Assembly (NCBI GenBank): GCA_024742395.1
Contig: JANSYO010000010.1
Location: 32,946-96,945 of the forward strand
Length of the DNA: 64,000 nt
Direction of reading: 5' to 3'
Source of the DNA: Cytophagales bacterium
GTDB lineage: Bacteria > Bacteroidota > Bacteroidia > Cytophagales > Spirosomataceae
How positions within the stretch are numbered: the stretch's first letter is position 1; the number at the start of each line of letters is the position of its first letter. The notes beneath the pieces were generated by a model. That model did no database searches. It saw only the letters and a list, made by a program, of their open reading frames with translations, and was not told the DNA's origin. Below are positions 17,546 to 25,841 of this stretch, in pieces. A program made the translations under genes and the position numbers.

Positions 17546-18847
17546 ATGAATAAAAAAGTCGGAAACTACCGCTGGACCATATGTGCACTGGTCTTCTTTG
17601 CCACTACGGTAAACTACCTTGACCGGCAAGTTATCAGTTTATTGAAATCTGTACTTTCAGATGATATGAATTGGGATGACGGCGACTACGCCAATATTGA
17701 AATTGCCTTTAAATTAGCTTACTCCTTCGGAATGCTAGTAGCAGGAAGAGTAGTGGATAAACTAGGAACTAAAAGGGGTTATGCAGCAGCTACAGGATTG
17801 TGGAGTTTAGCAGCCATTGGCCATGCTTTTGCTAATTCTGCTTTCGGTTTTATGGTTGCTAGAGCAGCTTTAGGAGTAACAGAAGCGGGTAACTTCCCTG
17901 CGGCTATCAAAACCACAGCTGAATGGTTTCCTAAAAAAGAGAGAGCCTTTGCCACTGGTATTTTCAATTCGGGTACCAATATCGGTGCCATCGTAGCCCC
18001 CTTGACTGTTCCGTTTATTGCGGTAGCCTGGGGATGGGAGTGGGCATTTATTATTACCGGAGCTATCGGTTTTATCTGGCTTGTTTTATGGCAAATTAAT
18101 TACACCAGTCCTTCCGAATCTAAGAAGCTATCTGCAGAAGAATTTGAATACATTCATTCTGATAAGGAAGACGAAGAAATTGAAAAAGCGGTTAAAGAGG
18201 AGAAGGTCCCTTGGGTTAAACTTTTAGGGTTTAAGCAAACTTGGGCTTTCGCTTTAGGTAAATTCCTTACCGACCCTATCTGGTGGTTCTACCTTTTCTG
18301 GTTGCCAGATTTCCTTCAAAGTGAATACCAATTGTCTATGATTGAGATGGCCGTTCCTGTAGCGGTGGTTTATCTGATCTCTACTATTGGAAGTATTGGC
18401 GGTGGTTACCTGCCTATGTTCTTTATGAATAATAATATGCCTGCTTTTAAAGCTAGAAAAACAGCCATGTTCATTTTTGCCTTATGTGTTCTTCCGGTGG
18501 TATTGTCACAGTGGGCAGGTCAGATTAATATGTGGTTGGCAGTTTTAGTGATTGGTATTGCAGCTGCAGCTCACCAGGCTTGGAGTGCGAATATTTTTAC
18601 AACGGTTTCTGATATGTTCCCTAAAAAGGCAACAGCCTCTGTAACGGGTATCGGTGGTATGGCCGGTGGCATGGGAGGTATCGTGCTTTCATGGGCTATT
18701 CAGAAAAACCTTTTTGTACATTATCGTGAAATAGGACAAATTGAAAAGGCCTATTTTATTATGTTCCTTATTTGTGGAGCGGCCTATCTCTTGGCATGGT
18801 TAATCATGCACTTATTAGCTCCGAAAATGACGAAAGTTAAAGTTTAA
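17546..18847 (+). CDS. exuT: Hexuronate MFS transporter, ExuT type
   Basis: Proton-coupled uptake of galacturonate/glucuronate across the inner membrane. 433 residues with about 12 hydrophobic segments. N-terminal Y-R-W-T-I-C-A-L-V-F-F followed by N-Y-L-D-R-Q (23-28) is the first-helix signature of the anion:cation symporter group that holds ExuT, and G-R-V-V-D-K-L-G-T-K-R-G at about 67-78 is the MFS loop 2-3 motif. F-P-A-A-I-K-T-T-A-E-W-F-P matches the ExuT/GudP group. A charged central loop (residues about 190-225) separates the two six-helix halves. It lies between two terminators in the uronate cluster, which supports hexuronate as substrate. Confidence 0.9.
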   Translation: MNKKVGNYRWTICALVFFATTVNYLDRQVISLLKSVLSDDMNWDDGDYANIEIAFKLAYSFGMLVAGRVVDKLGTKRGYAAATGLWSLAAIGHAFANSAFGFMVARAALGVTEAGNFPAAIKTTAEWFPKKERAFATGIFNSGTNIGAIVAPLTVPFIAVAWGWEWAFIITGAIGFIWLVLWQINYTSPSESKKLSAEEFEYIHSDKEDEEIEKAVKEEKVPWVKLLGFKQTWAFALGKFLTDPIWWFYLFWLPDFLQSEYQLSMIEMAVPVAVVYLISTIGSIGGGYLPMFFMNNNMPAFKARKTAMFIFALCVLPVVLSQWAGQINMWLAVLVIGIAAAAHQAWSANIFTTVSDMFPKKATASVTGIGGMAGGMGGIVLSWAIQKNLFVHYREIGQIEKAYFIMFLICGAAYLLAWLIMHLLAPKMTKVKV

Positions 18848-18862
18848 ATCAGAGTACAAAGA

Positions 18863-18902
18863 AAGAGCAGGATGGTTATATACTATTCTGCTCTTATTTT
18901 TA
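18863..18902 (+). terminator. Intrinsic terminator after exuT
   Basis: 8-bp stem AAGAGCAG / CTGCTCTT (18863-18870 and 18888-18895), 17-base loop, then ATTTTT. It ends 25 bases before the next start codon. Confidence 0.75.
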
Positions 18903-18926
18903 ACAACAATTCAACCGATTGCAATA

Positions 18927-20273
18927 ATGAAAAACCTAGATAGAAGAGACTTTATAAGTAAATCTGCGTTAGCGGCTGCCGGTGTTTTTGGAGCAGGTAG
19001 TTTGCAAAGTGTATTTGCTTCAGACACCGGAGCAAAAAAGAAAGTAGCCATCATCGGGACAGGCTCCCGCGGCACTGGAATGTGGGGTAAGCCTGTATAT
19101 GAGGAATTCAAAGATGTCATTGATTATGTAGGGCTTTGTGATCCTAATGAAGGCCGTCTAAAATATGCACAGAGCTATATTGGAGGTAATATTCCTGTTT
19201 TCTCAGATTTTGAGAAAATGATGAAGGAGACTAAGCCAGATATTTTAATAGTCACTACTGTTGATGCTACTCACAGCGATTACATTGTGCGTGGAATGGA
19301 ATTAGGGGCCGATGTAGTAACGGAAAAGCCGATGACTACAGATGAAACTAAATGTCAGGCTATTCTGGACGCTGAAAAGAGAACGGGAAAAAAAGTAACT
19401 GTGACTTTTAATTATCGTTACTCTCCACATCGTCAGAAAATATACGAAATCTTGCATTCTGGTGATATAGGGGAGATTACTTCAGTAGATTTTCATTGGT
19501 ATCTTGATGTTCATCATGGTGCAGATTATTTCAGAAGATGGCACAGATTAGTAGAGAAAGGAGGATCTCTTTGGGTACATAAAGCTTCTCATCATTTTGA
19601 TTTATTAAACTGGTGGTTGGAGTCAGAACCTGAGACAGTTTATGCTCAGGGTGATTTACAACACTATGGGAAAAACGGACCGTTTAGAGGTACAAATTGC
19701 AGAACCTGCCCACACAAAGGAGAGTGTGATTTTTACTATGATATCACAAAGAATAAGCAGTACATAAAGCTCTATGTTGAGAACGAGAAATACGATGGTT
19801 ACCATAGAGATGGTTGTGTGTTCAGAGAAGATGTAAATATCTGGGATAAACATGCGGCTACTTTACATTATGCTAATGGTGTAAATGTGAGTTATTCACT
19901 TACTACTTATTCACCATATGAAGGCTACAGAATTGCTTTTAATGGAACTAAAGGTCGTGTAGATGCCTGGATAAAGGAGTCTGGTGCTATGGAAAGACCC
20001 GATTATGATGAAATAATGGTGACCTATAATTTCGGAGAAGTAGAGTATATTCAAATACCTCAAAGTGCCGGACATGGCGGAGGAGACAAGCGTTTGAGAG
20101 AGAAGATTTTCCGCTATCCGGAGAAAGAAGATAAGTACCGTCAATCTGCCGGAAGTAGGGATGGAGCTATGGCTATTTTGGTAGGCGTTGCCGCCAGAAA
20201 AAGTTTAGCTACAGGTATGCCGGTCAAAATTGCGGATCTGACAGATTTAAAACCAAGAGCTAAAAAGGCTTAA
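18927..20273 (+). CDS. Gfo/Idh/MocA-family oxidoreductase with Tat signal and four-Cys cluster
   Basis: Predicted NAD(P)-dependent sugar or sugar-acid oxidoreductase. The N-terminus D-R-R-D-F-I-S-K-S plus a hydrophobic stretch is a twin-arginine export signal, so the protein is folded with cofactor in the cytoplasm and moved to the periplasm. Rossmann motif G-T-G-S-R-G at 44-49; T-E-K-P-M at 132-136 carries the Glu-Lys-Pro of the family. The C-terminal alpha/beta domain contains an unusual Cys cluster: Cys258, Cys261, Cys267 and Cys297 (C-x2-C-x5-C-x29-C), able to bind a metal. Length 448 is longer than a basic Gfo/Idh (330-370). Position in a pectin locus suggests a uronate or rhamnose-linked substrate, but this is not shown by the sequence. 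Confidence 0.82.
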   Translation: MKNLDRRDFISKSALAAAGVFGAGSLQSVFASDTGAKKKVAIIGTGSRGTGMWGKPVYEEFKDVIDYVGLCDPNEGRLKYAQSYIGGNIPVFSDFEKMMKETKPDILIVTTVDATHSDYIVRGMELGADVVTEKPMTTDETKCQAILDAEKRTGKKVTVTFNYRYSPHRQKIYEILHSGDIGEITSVDFHWYLDVHHGADYFRRWHRLVEKGGSLWVHKASHHFDLLNWWLESEPETVYAQGDLQHYGKNGPFRGTNCRTCPHKGECDFYYDITKNKQYIKLYVENEKYDGYHRDGCVFREDVNIWDKHAATLHYANGVNVSYSLTTYSPYEGYRIAFNGTKGRVDAWIKESGAMERPDYDEIMVTYNFGEVEYIQIPQSAGHGGGDKRLREKIFRYPEKEDKYRQSAGSRDGAMAILVGVAARKSLATGMPVKIADLTDLKPRAKKA

Positions 20274-20295
20274 GGTACCCAAACCCCAAAAAACT

Positions 20296-20328
20296 AAGGC
20301 TGTATGAATTCATGCAGCCTTTTCTTTT
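20296..20328 (+). terminator. Hairpin terminator just upstream of rhaM
   Basis: Near-perfect 26-base palindrome (20296-20321, arms AAGGCTG / CAGCCTT plus an A-T-rich inner stem with one G-U pair), followed by TTCTTTT. The rhaM ATG is only 14 bases after the hairpin, so rhaM depends on readthrough or on a start within the U tract. Confidence 0.8.
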
Positions 20329-20334
20329 AGAACG

Positions 20335-20649
20335 ATGAAAAGATTAGCATTTAAAATGAAGCTTTATGCCGGTAAGGAAGCCGAGTATAAGAAAAGACAT
20401 GATGAGATATGGCCTGAGCTGTCAGCCTTGCTGAAAGGTTCTGGAATAACAGATTATTCTATTTTTCTTGATAAAGAGACTCTAAGTCTTTTTGGAGTGC
20501 TAAAGATTGAAGATGAAATGAAGATGTTGGATTTGCCTAAACATCCAATCATGCAGAAATGGTGGGTTTATATGGCAGATATCATGGAGTCTAACGAAGA
20601 TCATTCGCCGGTAAGTCTGCCACTTGAAGAAGTATTTTATCTTCCTTAA
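20335..20649 (+). CDS. rhaM: L-rhamnose mutarotase
   Basis: Interconverts the alpha and beta anomers of L-rhamnose. 104-residue dimeric ferredoxin-like protein of the RhaU/RhaM family. Key residues are in place: Tyr18 and His22 in E-Y-K-K-R-H-D-E-I-W-P-E-L, and the W-W-x-Y-M-A-D-I-M segment around 75-83. Rhamnose is released from rhamnogalacturonan I, which fits the CE12 and GH105 genes that follow 2 and 783 bases later. No rhamnose isomerase, kinase or aldolase is in the window. The first ATG is used; a terminator hairpin ends 14 bases upstream of it. Confidence 0.92.
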   Translation: MKRLAFKMKLYAGKEAEYKKRHDEIWPELSALLKGSGITDYSIFLDKETLSLFGVLKIEDEMKMLDLPKHPIMQKWWVYMADIMESNEDHSPVSLPLEEVFYLP

Positions 20650-20651
20650 AA

Positions 20652-21425
20652 ATGTTTAGACTTATTTTTCTTTTGGTTTCTTTTGCTCTGGCTATTGTCG
20701 GTCAGAAAAAATCTCCTACTCTGTATATCATAGGTGATTCTACGGTGAAAGCAGGACAGGGTAATGGAGGAAATGGTATGTGGGGCTGGGGATCTCTTAT
20801 TGACAATTTCTTTGACACCACAGCTCTTTCTATAGAAAATCATGCTATCGGAGGCCGCAGCAGTCGTACTTTTCTTACCGATGGCCGTTGGGAGCCCATT
20901 TTAGCTAAAATGGGAAAGGGAGACTTCTTAATTATACAGTTTGGACACAACGATGACTGGGCATTAAATGATACCATACGTGCCCGCGGAACTATTGATG
21001 GAATAGGGGAGGAATACGAAGAAATCGATAACCTTTTGACGGGTAAACACGAAATCGTGCATTCATACGGCTGGTATCTTAGAAAATATGTCAATGAGGC
21101 CAAATCCAAGGGCGTGGAAGTATATATCTGTTCACCTGTTCCTTTTAACCGATATGATACCCATGGTAAAATAGAGAGGAAAAAGGAATTTTATCCTGCC
21201 TGGGCAAAACAAGTAGCAATTCAAACCTCAGTCCACTTTATTGATTTGCATGAACAAACGGCCTTGCTTTATGACTCGCTGGGGTATGCTAAAGTCAAAG
21301 AAAACTACTTTACTGAAAAGGATGATGTACATACCAACTTAAACGGAGCCAAACTAAACGCAAAAATGGTGGTAAAAGGTATAAGAAATACACCTGATTC
21401 AGAACTAAAGAAACTGCTTAAATAA
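20652..21425 (+). CDS. Rhamnogalacturonan acetylesterase (SGNH hydrolase, CE12)
   Basis: Removes acetyl groups from the galacturonate residues of rhamnogalacturonan I. SGNH/GDSL fold, 257 residues with a signal peptide (to about residue 17). Four conserved blocks are visible: G-D-S-T-V at 28-32 (nucleophile Ser30), N-H-A-I-G-G-R-S-S-R-T-F at 63-74, G-H-N-D at 98-101, and D-D-V-H-T-N at 224-229 (Asp224 and His227). The G-G-R-S-S-R-T-F and D-x-V-H-T-N forms are typical of CE12 rather than generic GDSL lipases. It is packed tightly between rhaM (2 bases) and a GH105 gene (7 bases). Confidence 0.9.
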   Translation: MFRLIFLLVSFALAIVGQKKSPTLYIIGDSTVKAGQGNGGNGMWGWGSLIDNFFDTTALSIENHAIGGRSSRTFLTDGRWEPILAKMGKGDFLIIQFGHNDDWALNDTIRARGTIDGIGEEYEEIDNLLTGKHEIVHSYGWYLRKYVNEAKSKGVEVYICSPVPFNRYDTHGKIERKKEFYPAWAKQVAIQTSVHFIDLHEQTALLYDSLGYAKVKENYFTEKDDVHTNLNGAKLNAKMVVKGIRNTPDSELKKLLK

Positions 21426-21432
21426 ATTCAAA

Positions 21433-22560
21433 ATGTATAGACTACTTGTCATTAGCCTTCTGGCATTATTGTGTTCTTTCTCTTCTTTTGGTCAGCCCCA
21501 TAAGGGCACAGAAGACATTCTGGATAAGATGCTTTTAGCCAATGAGTATTTTATGAAAAAATGGCCGGATCCTTCAGTGACGGTGATTACCAATAAAGAG
21601 CGAACCAGTAATTTATGGACAAGAGGAGTGTATTATGAAGGTTTAATGAGCTTATACGCAATAGAGAAGAATCCGGAATACCTTCAATATGCTTTAGACT
21701 GGGCTGAGGGCAACAATTGGAGTTTACGATTTGGAAAAGAAAGCAGACATGCCGATCCTATGTGTGCGGGTCAAACCTATCTTGACCTTTACTTAATGGA
21801 TCCCCGGCCTGAAAGAATTGCCGATTTAAAATTTGCCGTAGATCGGATGGTTAATTCTGAATTGTCTGATGACTGGACTTGGATAGATGCACTGCAGATG
21901 GCGATGCCTGTCTTTGCCCGTTTTGCTGTATTGGAAGATAATTCAATTTATTCTGAACGAATGTTTGAATTATACCTTCACTCAAAGAATATAGAAGGTG
22001 GGGGATTGTACAATATTGAAGAACATTTATGGTGGAGAGACAAAGATTTTGTGCCACCTTATAAGACACCTGGTGGATTAAACTGCTACTGGTCTCGAGG
22101 AAACGGATGGGTGATTTTGGCACTGGCCAGGGTGATGGATATTTTACCTGAGTCTGACCCTCATTATTCTGAGTATAAAAAGACCTACTTAGAAATGATG
22201 AACGCCTTACTTCCTTTACAGAGAAAAGATGGCTTTTGGAATGTTTCTTTGACAGATCCCACTCATTTCGGTGGACCTGAACTCAGCGGTACCGCCCTAT
22301 TTGTTTATGGTATGGCCTGGGGGCTTAACAAAGGGTGGCTTAATAAAAAGGAATTTAAGAAACCAATGAATAAGGGTTGGGCTGCCATGGCAAAGTGTGT
22401 TCATTCTAATGGAATGCTTGGTTTTGTACAAGGCACAGGAAAAGAGCCAAAAGATGGGCAGCCACTGAGTTATGATAAGAAGCCTGATTTTGAGGATTAC
22501 GGACTAGGATGCTTTCTTTTAGCAGGTACGGAGCTTTGGAAATATAGGTCAGGTAGTTAA
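21433..22560 (+). CDS. GH105 unsaturated rhamnogalacturonyl hydrolase
   Basis: Hydrolyses the unsaturated galacturonyl end left by rhamnogalacturonan lyases. 375 residues, the standard single-domain GH105 size, with a signal peptide to about residue 20 (S-F-G). W-T-R-G-V-Y-Y-E-G-L at 62-71 and W-T-W-I-D-A-L-Q-M-A at 148-157 are the barrel signatures; Asp152 is the likely catalytic acid. Compared with the first GH105 in this window it lacks the C-terminal extra domain and its active-site loop differs (W-I-D-A-L-Q against W-L-D-G-L-F), so the two enzymes probably take different oligomers. Linkage to CE12 and rhaM argues for rhamnogalacturonan I here. A strong bidirectional hairpin follows. Confidence 0.9.
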   Translation: MYRLLVISLLALLCSFSSFGQPHKGTEDILDKMLLANEYFMKKWPDPSVTVITNKERTSNLWTRGVYYEGLMSLYAIEKNPEYLQYALDWAEGNNWSLRFGKESRHADPMCAGQTYLDLYLMDPRPERIADLKFAVDRMVNSELSDDWTWIDALQMAMPVFARFAVLEDNSIYSERMFELYLHSKNIEGGGLYNIEEHLWWRDKDFVPPYKTPGGLNCYWSRGNGWVILALARVMDILPESDPHYSEYKKTYLEMMNALLPLQRKDGFWNVSLTDPTHFGGPELSGTALFVYGMAWGLNKGWLNKKEFKKPMNKGWAAMAKCVHSNGMLGFVQGTGKEPKDGQPLSYDKKPDFEDYGLGCFLLAGTELWKYRSGS

Positions 22561-22563
22561 AAG

Positions 22564-22603
22564 AACACCAGCTTCTAGAATCAGAAGCTGGTGTTGTAAT
22601 TTT
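22564..22603. terminator. Bidirectional terminator between GH105 and convergent outer-membrane gene
   Basis: Perfect 13-bp stem (22564-22576 and 22583-22595; AACACCAGCTTCT against its complement) with a 6-base loop, then a T-rich tract on the plus side. It serves two converging genes. Confidence 0.88.
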
Positions 22604-22612
22604 TGAACGTTG

Positions 22613-23230
22613 TTAAAATCTAAAGCCAAAATGTAATCCGGGTTCAGCCAGGAAAAGTGCAGGCCATTTCTGCTCCAGAGCGGCAAAACTCGCCGGGACA
22701 TTCGTATTAATAGGCCATTGGGTTATAGCAATAGATGGCTCAAGGAAATAACGCTTTTTAAATAGAGGGATGTGATATCCTGCTCGGTACGTCATAAAAA
22801 GCTGATAACCATTTTGTATTTTATTTCCATCATTGTCCACATACCTTTGTAGTGTATTCATGCCATGTATAGCTGCGTAAAAGCCTTTCCAAATGAATCG
22901 TTGATAGGCTAAGGCAATACCAAATTCTCGTACAAAACCCGGATATTTTTCAGAAGGAGCATTGTAGTTTTTTCCATAGGGAATTCCTAATGGCCAGGCG
23001 TATTTCCAGGATTTAAATTCAATTGAAATTACGTCTTTTTGCGTGAGCCTATAACCTACATTGAGTTGACCGAAATCTGGTGGGTTGGGATCATCCGGAA
23101 TAAAATTTCCAAGAATAAAGAGCGTACTTCCAATGTGCCATTTCCGGGAAGTGGAGTCTTCTGACGCTTGCCCCAAGGCAAAGAATAAAGGCAGAAATAT
23201 GCCTGAAATGATTAATAGCTTTGTCTTCAT
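22613..23230 (-). CDS. Predicted outer-membrane beta-barrel protein, unknown function
   Basis: 205 residues with a signal peptide (cleavage probably after L-G-Q around residue 21). The rest has no long hydrophobic helix but alternates aromatic and polar residues in short strands separated by turns, and the last residues are F-G-F-R-F, ending in Phe as outer-membrane barrels do. I estimate eight strands. It is not similar to anything I recognise by name. It converges on the GH105 gene and lies 56 bases downstream of a Crp-family regulator gene on the same strand, so the two may be co-transcribed. Confidence 0.6.
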   Translation of the reverse strand: MKTKLLIISGIFLPLFFALGQASEDSTSRKWHIGSTLFILGNFIPDDPNPPDFGQLNVGYRLTQKDVISIEFKSWKYAWPLGIPYGKNYNAPSEKYPGFVREFGIALAYQRFIWKGFYAAIHGMNTLQRYVDNDGNKIQNGYQLFMTYRAGYHIPLFKKRYFLEPSIAITQWPINTNVPASFAALEQKWPALFLAEPGLHFGFRF

Positions 23231-23286
23231 AAATTTGTTTTGTTTGACTGCAAATTTAGAAGTGGCATTTTGGTCAGGACGTTAAC

Positions 23287-23892
23287 TTAAGGTAACAAAT
23301 TAGCCTTGTTAGGTCTTTCTTTCATTTTACTCATCCTTTTTCGGATCCGGCTCATCGATTGGGGAGTAATTCCCAAATAGCTGGCCAGCTGATGCTGCGG
23401 CACCCGCTGCGTTAATTCAGGTCTGGTGGTCAGTAGGTTTTCGTAGCGTTGCTGCGGGGTGGATGTCTTGAAGTTATCAAATGAACTTTTATTTTTTGCC
23501 AGTAACTCCTCGGATATAACCCGGCATAAGGTCTCAAATCTCGGAAAACGTTCAAAAATGGCTCCTTCCATTTCCGGGTTTGAAGTAGAAAGAATGCAGT
23601 CTTCCACACAATCAATTGAAAATTCAGACGCTGTTCCCAAAGTTAGAGATGGTGGCACTATTCCTTCCATTTCTGTGTAGAACTCTGTTGTTTTTTCTAT
23701 TCCTTCAATTGTATAAAATGCTCTGATACAACCTTTCAGAACAAAATAGCTCTTGTTTGAATACTTCCCTTCATTTAAAAGTATAGTCCCCTTTTTATAA
23801 AATTCGAAAACATCTAAATCTAATATGACCTTCTTTTCTTCCTCTTTGAGAGGTAGGTAGGATTCAATAAAACTAAATAGTAACTCTTTCAT
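23287..23892 (-). CDS. Crp/Fnr-family transcriptional regulator
   Basis: 201 residues: an N-terminal cyclic-nucleotide-binding-type beta-roll (about 15-120, with the K-G-T-I-L-L-N-E-G segment at 34-42) and a C-terminal winged helix-turn-helix (about 145-190, V-P-Q-H-Q-L-A-S-Y-L-G-I-T-P-Q-S then S-R-I-R-K). The roll lacks the G-E-x-A/x-R-S/T-A-x phosphate cassette of true cAMP receptors, so cAMP binding is unlikely; Bacteroidota have many such regulators of unknown ligand. Its start is 51 bases from the TetR-type palindrome of the divergent operon. It may control the barrel protein gene downstream. Confidence 0.85.
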   Translation of the reverse strand: MKELLFSFIESYLPLKEEEKKVILDLDVFEFYKKGTILLNEGKYSNKSYFVLKGCIRAFYTIEGIEKTTEFYTEMEGIVPPSLTLGTASEFSIDCVEDCILSTSNPEMEGAIFERFPRFETLCRVISEELLAKNKSSFDNFKTSTPQQRYENLLTTRPELTQRVPQHQLASYLGITPQSMSRIRKRMSKMKERPNKANLLP

Positions 23893-23942
23893 TCAATTTT
23901 TTGCTGAAACAAATTAAAAGAATAAATCGGGATTTTGACAAT

Positions 23943-23962
23943 AAATGAATGAATGTTCATTT
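23943..23962. promoter_or_regulatory. TetR-type operator palindrome at the tetR promoter
   Basis: AAATGAA-tgaatg-TTCATTT: perfect 7-base arms (23943-23949, 23956-23962) with a 6-base spacer, the usual shape of a TetR/AcrR-family site. Its right edge touches the -7 box, so a bound dimer would block polymerase. The site lies in the gap between divergent crp-like and tetR genes. Confidence 0.75.
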
Positions 23963-23969
23963 ATATTTG
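23962..23969 (+). promoter_or_regulatory. Bacteroidota -7 promoter element of the tetR operon
   Basis: TATATTTG is a perfect match to the Bacteroidota consensus TAnnTTTG. A TTG at 23935-23937 is a possible -33 element but the spacing (24) is longer than the usual 19-21. Transcription would begin near 23974-23976, right at the first usable ATG. Confidence 0.6.
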
Positions 23970-23976
23970 CACTGAA

Positions 23977-24567
23977 ATGCGAATGAGAGACGAAAAAAAG
24001 GAGGAAAGAGTAAGGCAAAAGGCCCTTGAGTTAATTGTCAAGGAGGGTTTTGATGGCTTCAGTATGAATAAACTGGCCAAGGCTGCCGGTGTTTCTCCAG
24101 GTACTCTATATATCTATTATAAGGATAAAGAAGATCTTATTTTATGCCTGGGTCAGGAAATAGGTAAGAAAATGACTGAAGCTACCTTTAAAGGTTTTGA
24201 CAAAGAGATGGATTTAGAAACAGGGCTCTGGATTCAATGGAAAAACAGAGCAGAATTTTACTTGAATCAACCATTAGAAATGGAATTTTATGATCAACTC
24301 AAAGTATCTCCTTTTAAAGATAAAATGGATAACAGTGTTACCATTAAGTTTAGTGAAGAGATGGGAGGTTTCATTAGAAATGCCATAAATAAAGGAGAGG
24401 CTTTGTCTCTTACTCCGGTGGTTTTTTGGTCTGTTGCCTTTGCTCCTTTATATAACCTTATCAGGTTTCATTTAGATGGCAAGAGCATGGGAGGTAGGCC
24501 ATATACATTTAGTGAAGAGCATATGAAAGACGCTTTTAAAGCTGTTTTGAGAGCTCTTAAAGTATAA
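23977..24567 (+). CDS. TetR/AcrR-family repressor
   Basis: Local repressor of a drug-efflux-type operon. N-terminal helix-turn-helix at about 10-55: the F-S-M-N-K-L-A-K-A-A-G-V-S-P-G-T-L-Y segment is classic TetR, followed by Y-Y-K-D-K-E-D-L-I. The C-terminal helical part is a ligand-binding/dimer domain. The longest ORF starts at 23953, but that ATG lies inside the operator and upstream of the -7 box (23962-23969), so it cannot be in the mRNA; the start is the ATG at 23977 or 23983. The mRNA would then be leaderless or nearly so. The gene is followed 17 bases later by an MFS transporter gene. Confidence 0.9.
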   Translation: MRMRDEKKEERVRQKALELIVKEGFDGFSMNKLAKAAGVSPGTLYIYYKDKEDLILCLGQEIGKKMTEATFKGFDKEMDLETGLWIQWKNRAEFYLNQPLEMEFYDQLKVSPFKDKMDNSVTIKFSEEMGGFIRNAINKGEALSLTPVVFWSVAFAPLYNLIRFHLDGKSMGGRPYTFSEEHMKDAFKAVLRALKV

Positions 24568-24584
24568 TTGCAGAAAGTTAGTTA

Positions 24585-25841
24585 ATGAAAAAAGAAAGAG
24601 TTTTTACGCCATATCAGGTATTTATGATTGCTATTATAGCATTCATACAGTTTACAGTTATTTTAGATTTTATGGTCTTATCTCCTTTAGGAGCCATTCT
24701 AATTCCTGAACTAGGAATTACCACCGCTCAATTTGGCTGGGTGGTCTCCGGCTATGCCTTTAGTGCAGGAGTTTCGGGGATTTTGGCCGCCGGGTTTGCT
24801 GACAAGTTTGACAGAAAGAAACTCTTGCTGTTTTTTTATGTAGGATTTCTTGTAGGTACGGCCTTGTGTGCTTCTGCGAATAATTATCACTTACTACTTC
24901 TCGCTCGGATTTTTACCGGAATATTTGGCGGGGTGATCGGTTCCATTGGTTTTGCCATCATTACTGATATTTTTGAATTGAAAGTAAGGGGCAGAGTAAT
25001 GGGTTTTACCCAAATGGCCTTTGCAGCTTCGCAAATACTCGGATTGCCCATTGGTTTATTATTGGCGAATAATTTCGGGTGGCATTCAACCTTCTGGATG
25101 ATCGTCATTGTTGGCTTTTTGGTGGGCATCACCATAGTGGTTTATATGAAGCCTATAACTGCACATTTAGAAGCCAATAAAAATCAGAATCCTTTTAAAC
25201 ACTTGATAGGAACGGTATCTAATCCAGATTATATCAAAGTGTTTTTATCCACCACTCTTCTGGCTACCGGAGGCTTTATGCTGATGCCTTTTGGCTCTAC
25301 GTTCAGTACTAATAATCTGGGTTTATCTTTAGATGACTTGCCACTTCTTTATGGTGTAACAGGAATATTTACAATGGTTTTTGGGCCACTTATGGGAAAA
25401 ATGGCAGATAAATATGGTAAACTAAAAATTTTCCTTTTTGGGAGTGTTCTTGGGATTATTCTTGTGGGCATTTATTGCAACCTAGGTGTGACACCTCTCT
25501 GGATGGTGCTGTTACTGAATGTGGTTTTGTTCCTTGGTATTAATGCCAGAATGGTTTCGTCATCTGCATTAATTACTGCCATTCCCGATCTGAAAGATCG
25601 TGGTGCCTTCATGAGTATAAATTCATCTGTACAGCAGATTTCAGGTGGTATAGCCTCAGCCATAGCCGGTGTCATAGTGGTTCAAAGAGCAGATGGATTT
25701 GTAGAGCATTATCCATTGTTGGGATGGGTGGTGATAGGTTCTATGGTAATTTCTGCTGCACTTATGTTTGTAATTAATAATTTAGTGGTCAGAAGGGCAC
25801 ATAAAGAAATGGTCCCCAAAATGGATTTGATGTATAAATGA
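24585..25841 (+). CDS. MFS efflux transporter (DHA1 type)
   Basis: 418-residue inner-membrane protein with 12 predicted helices. Loop 2-3 motif A-G-F-A-D-K-F-D-R-K-K at 66-76 is the MFS signature, and the G-x3-G-P-L-M-G motif C-like segment appears near position 270. Pairing with a TetR regulator upstream and an acetyltransferase gene overlapping its end by 4 bases suggests export of a toxic compound, sensed by TetR. Substrate is not readable. The second half also carries G-K-M-A-D-K-Y-G-K, the repeat of the loop motif, so both halves are intact. Confidence 0.87.
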   Translation: MKKERVFTPYQVFMIAIIAFIQFTVILDFMVLSPLGAILIPELGITTAQFGWVVSGYAFSAGVSGILAAGFADKFDRKKLLLFFYVGFLVGTALCASANNYHLLLLARIFTGIFGGVIGSIGFAIITDIFELKVRGRVMGFTQMAFAASQILGLPIGLLLANNFGWHSTFWMIVIVGFLVGITIVVYMKPITAHLEANKNQNPFKHLIGTVSNPDYIKVFLSTTLLATGGFMLMPFGSTFSTNNLGLSLDDLPLLYGVTGIFTMVFGPLMGKMADKYGKLKIFLFGSVLGIILVGIYCNLGVTPLWMVLLLNVVLFLGINARMVSSSALITAIPDLKDRGAFMSINSSVQQISGGIASAIAGVIVVQRADGFVEHYPLLGWVVIGSMVISAALMFVINNLVVRRAHKEMVPKMDLMYK

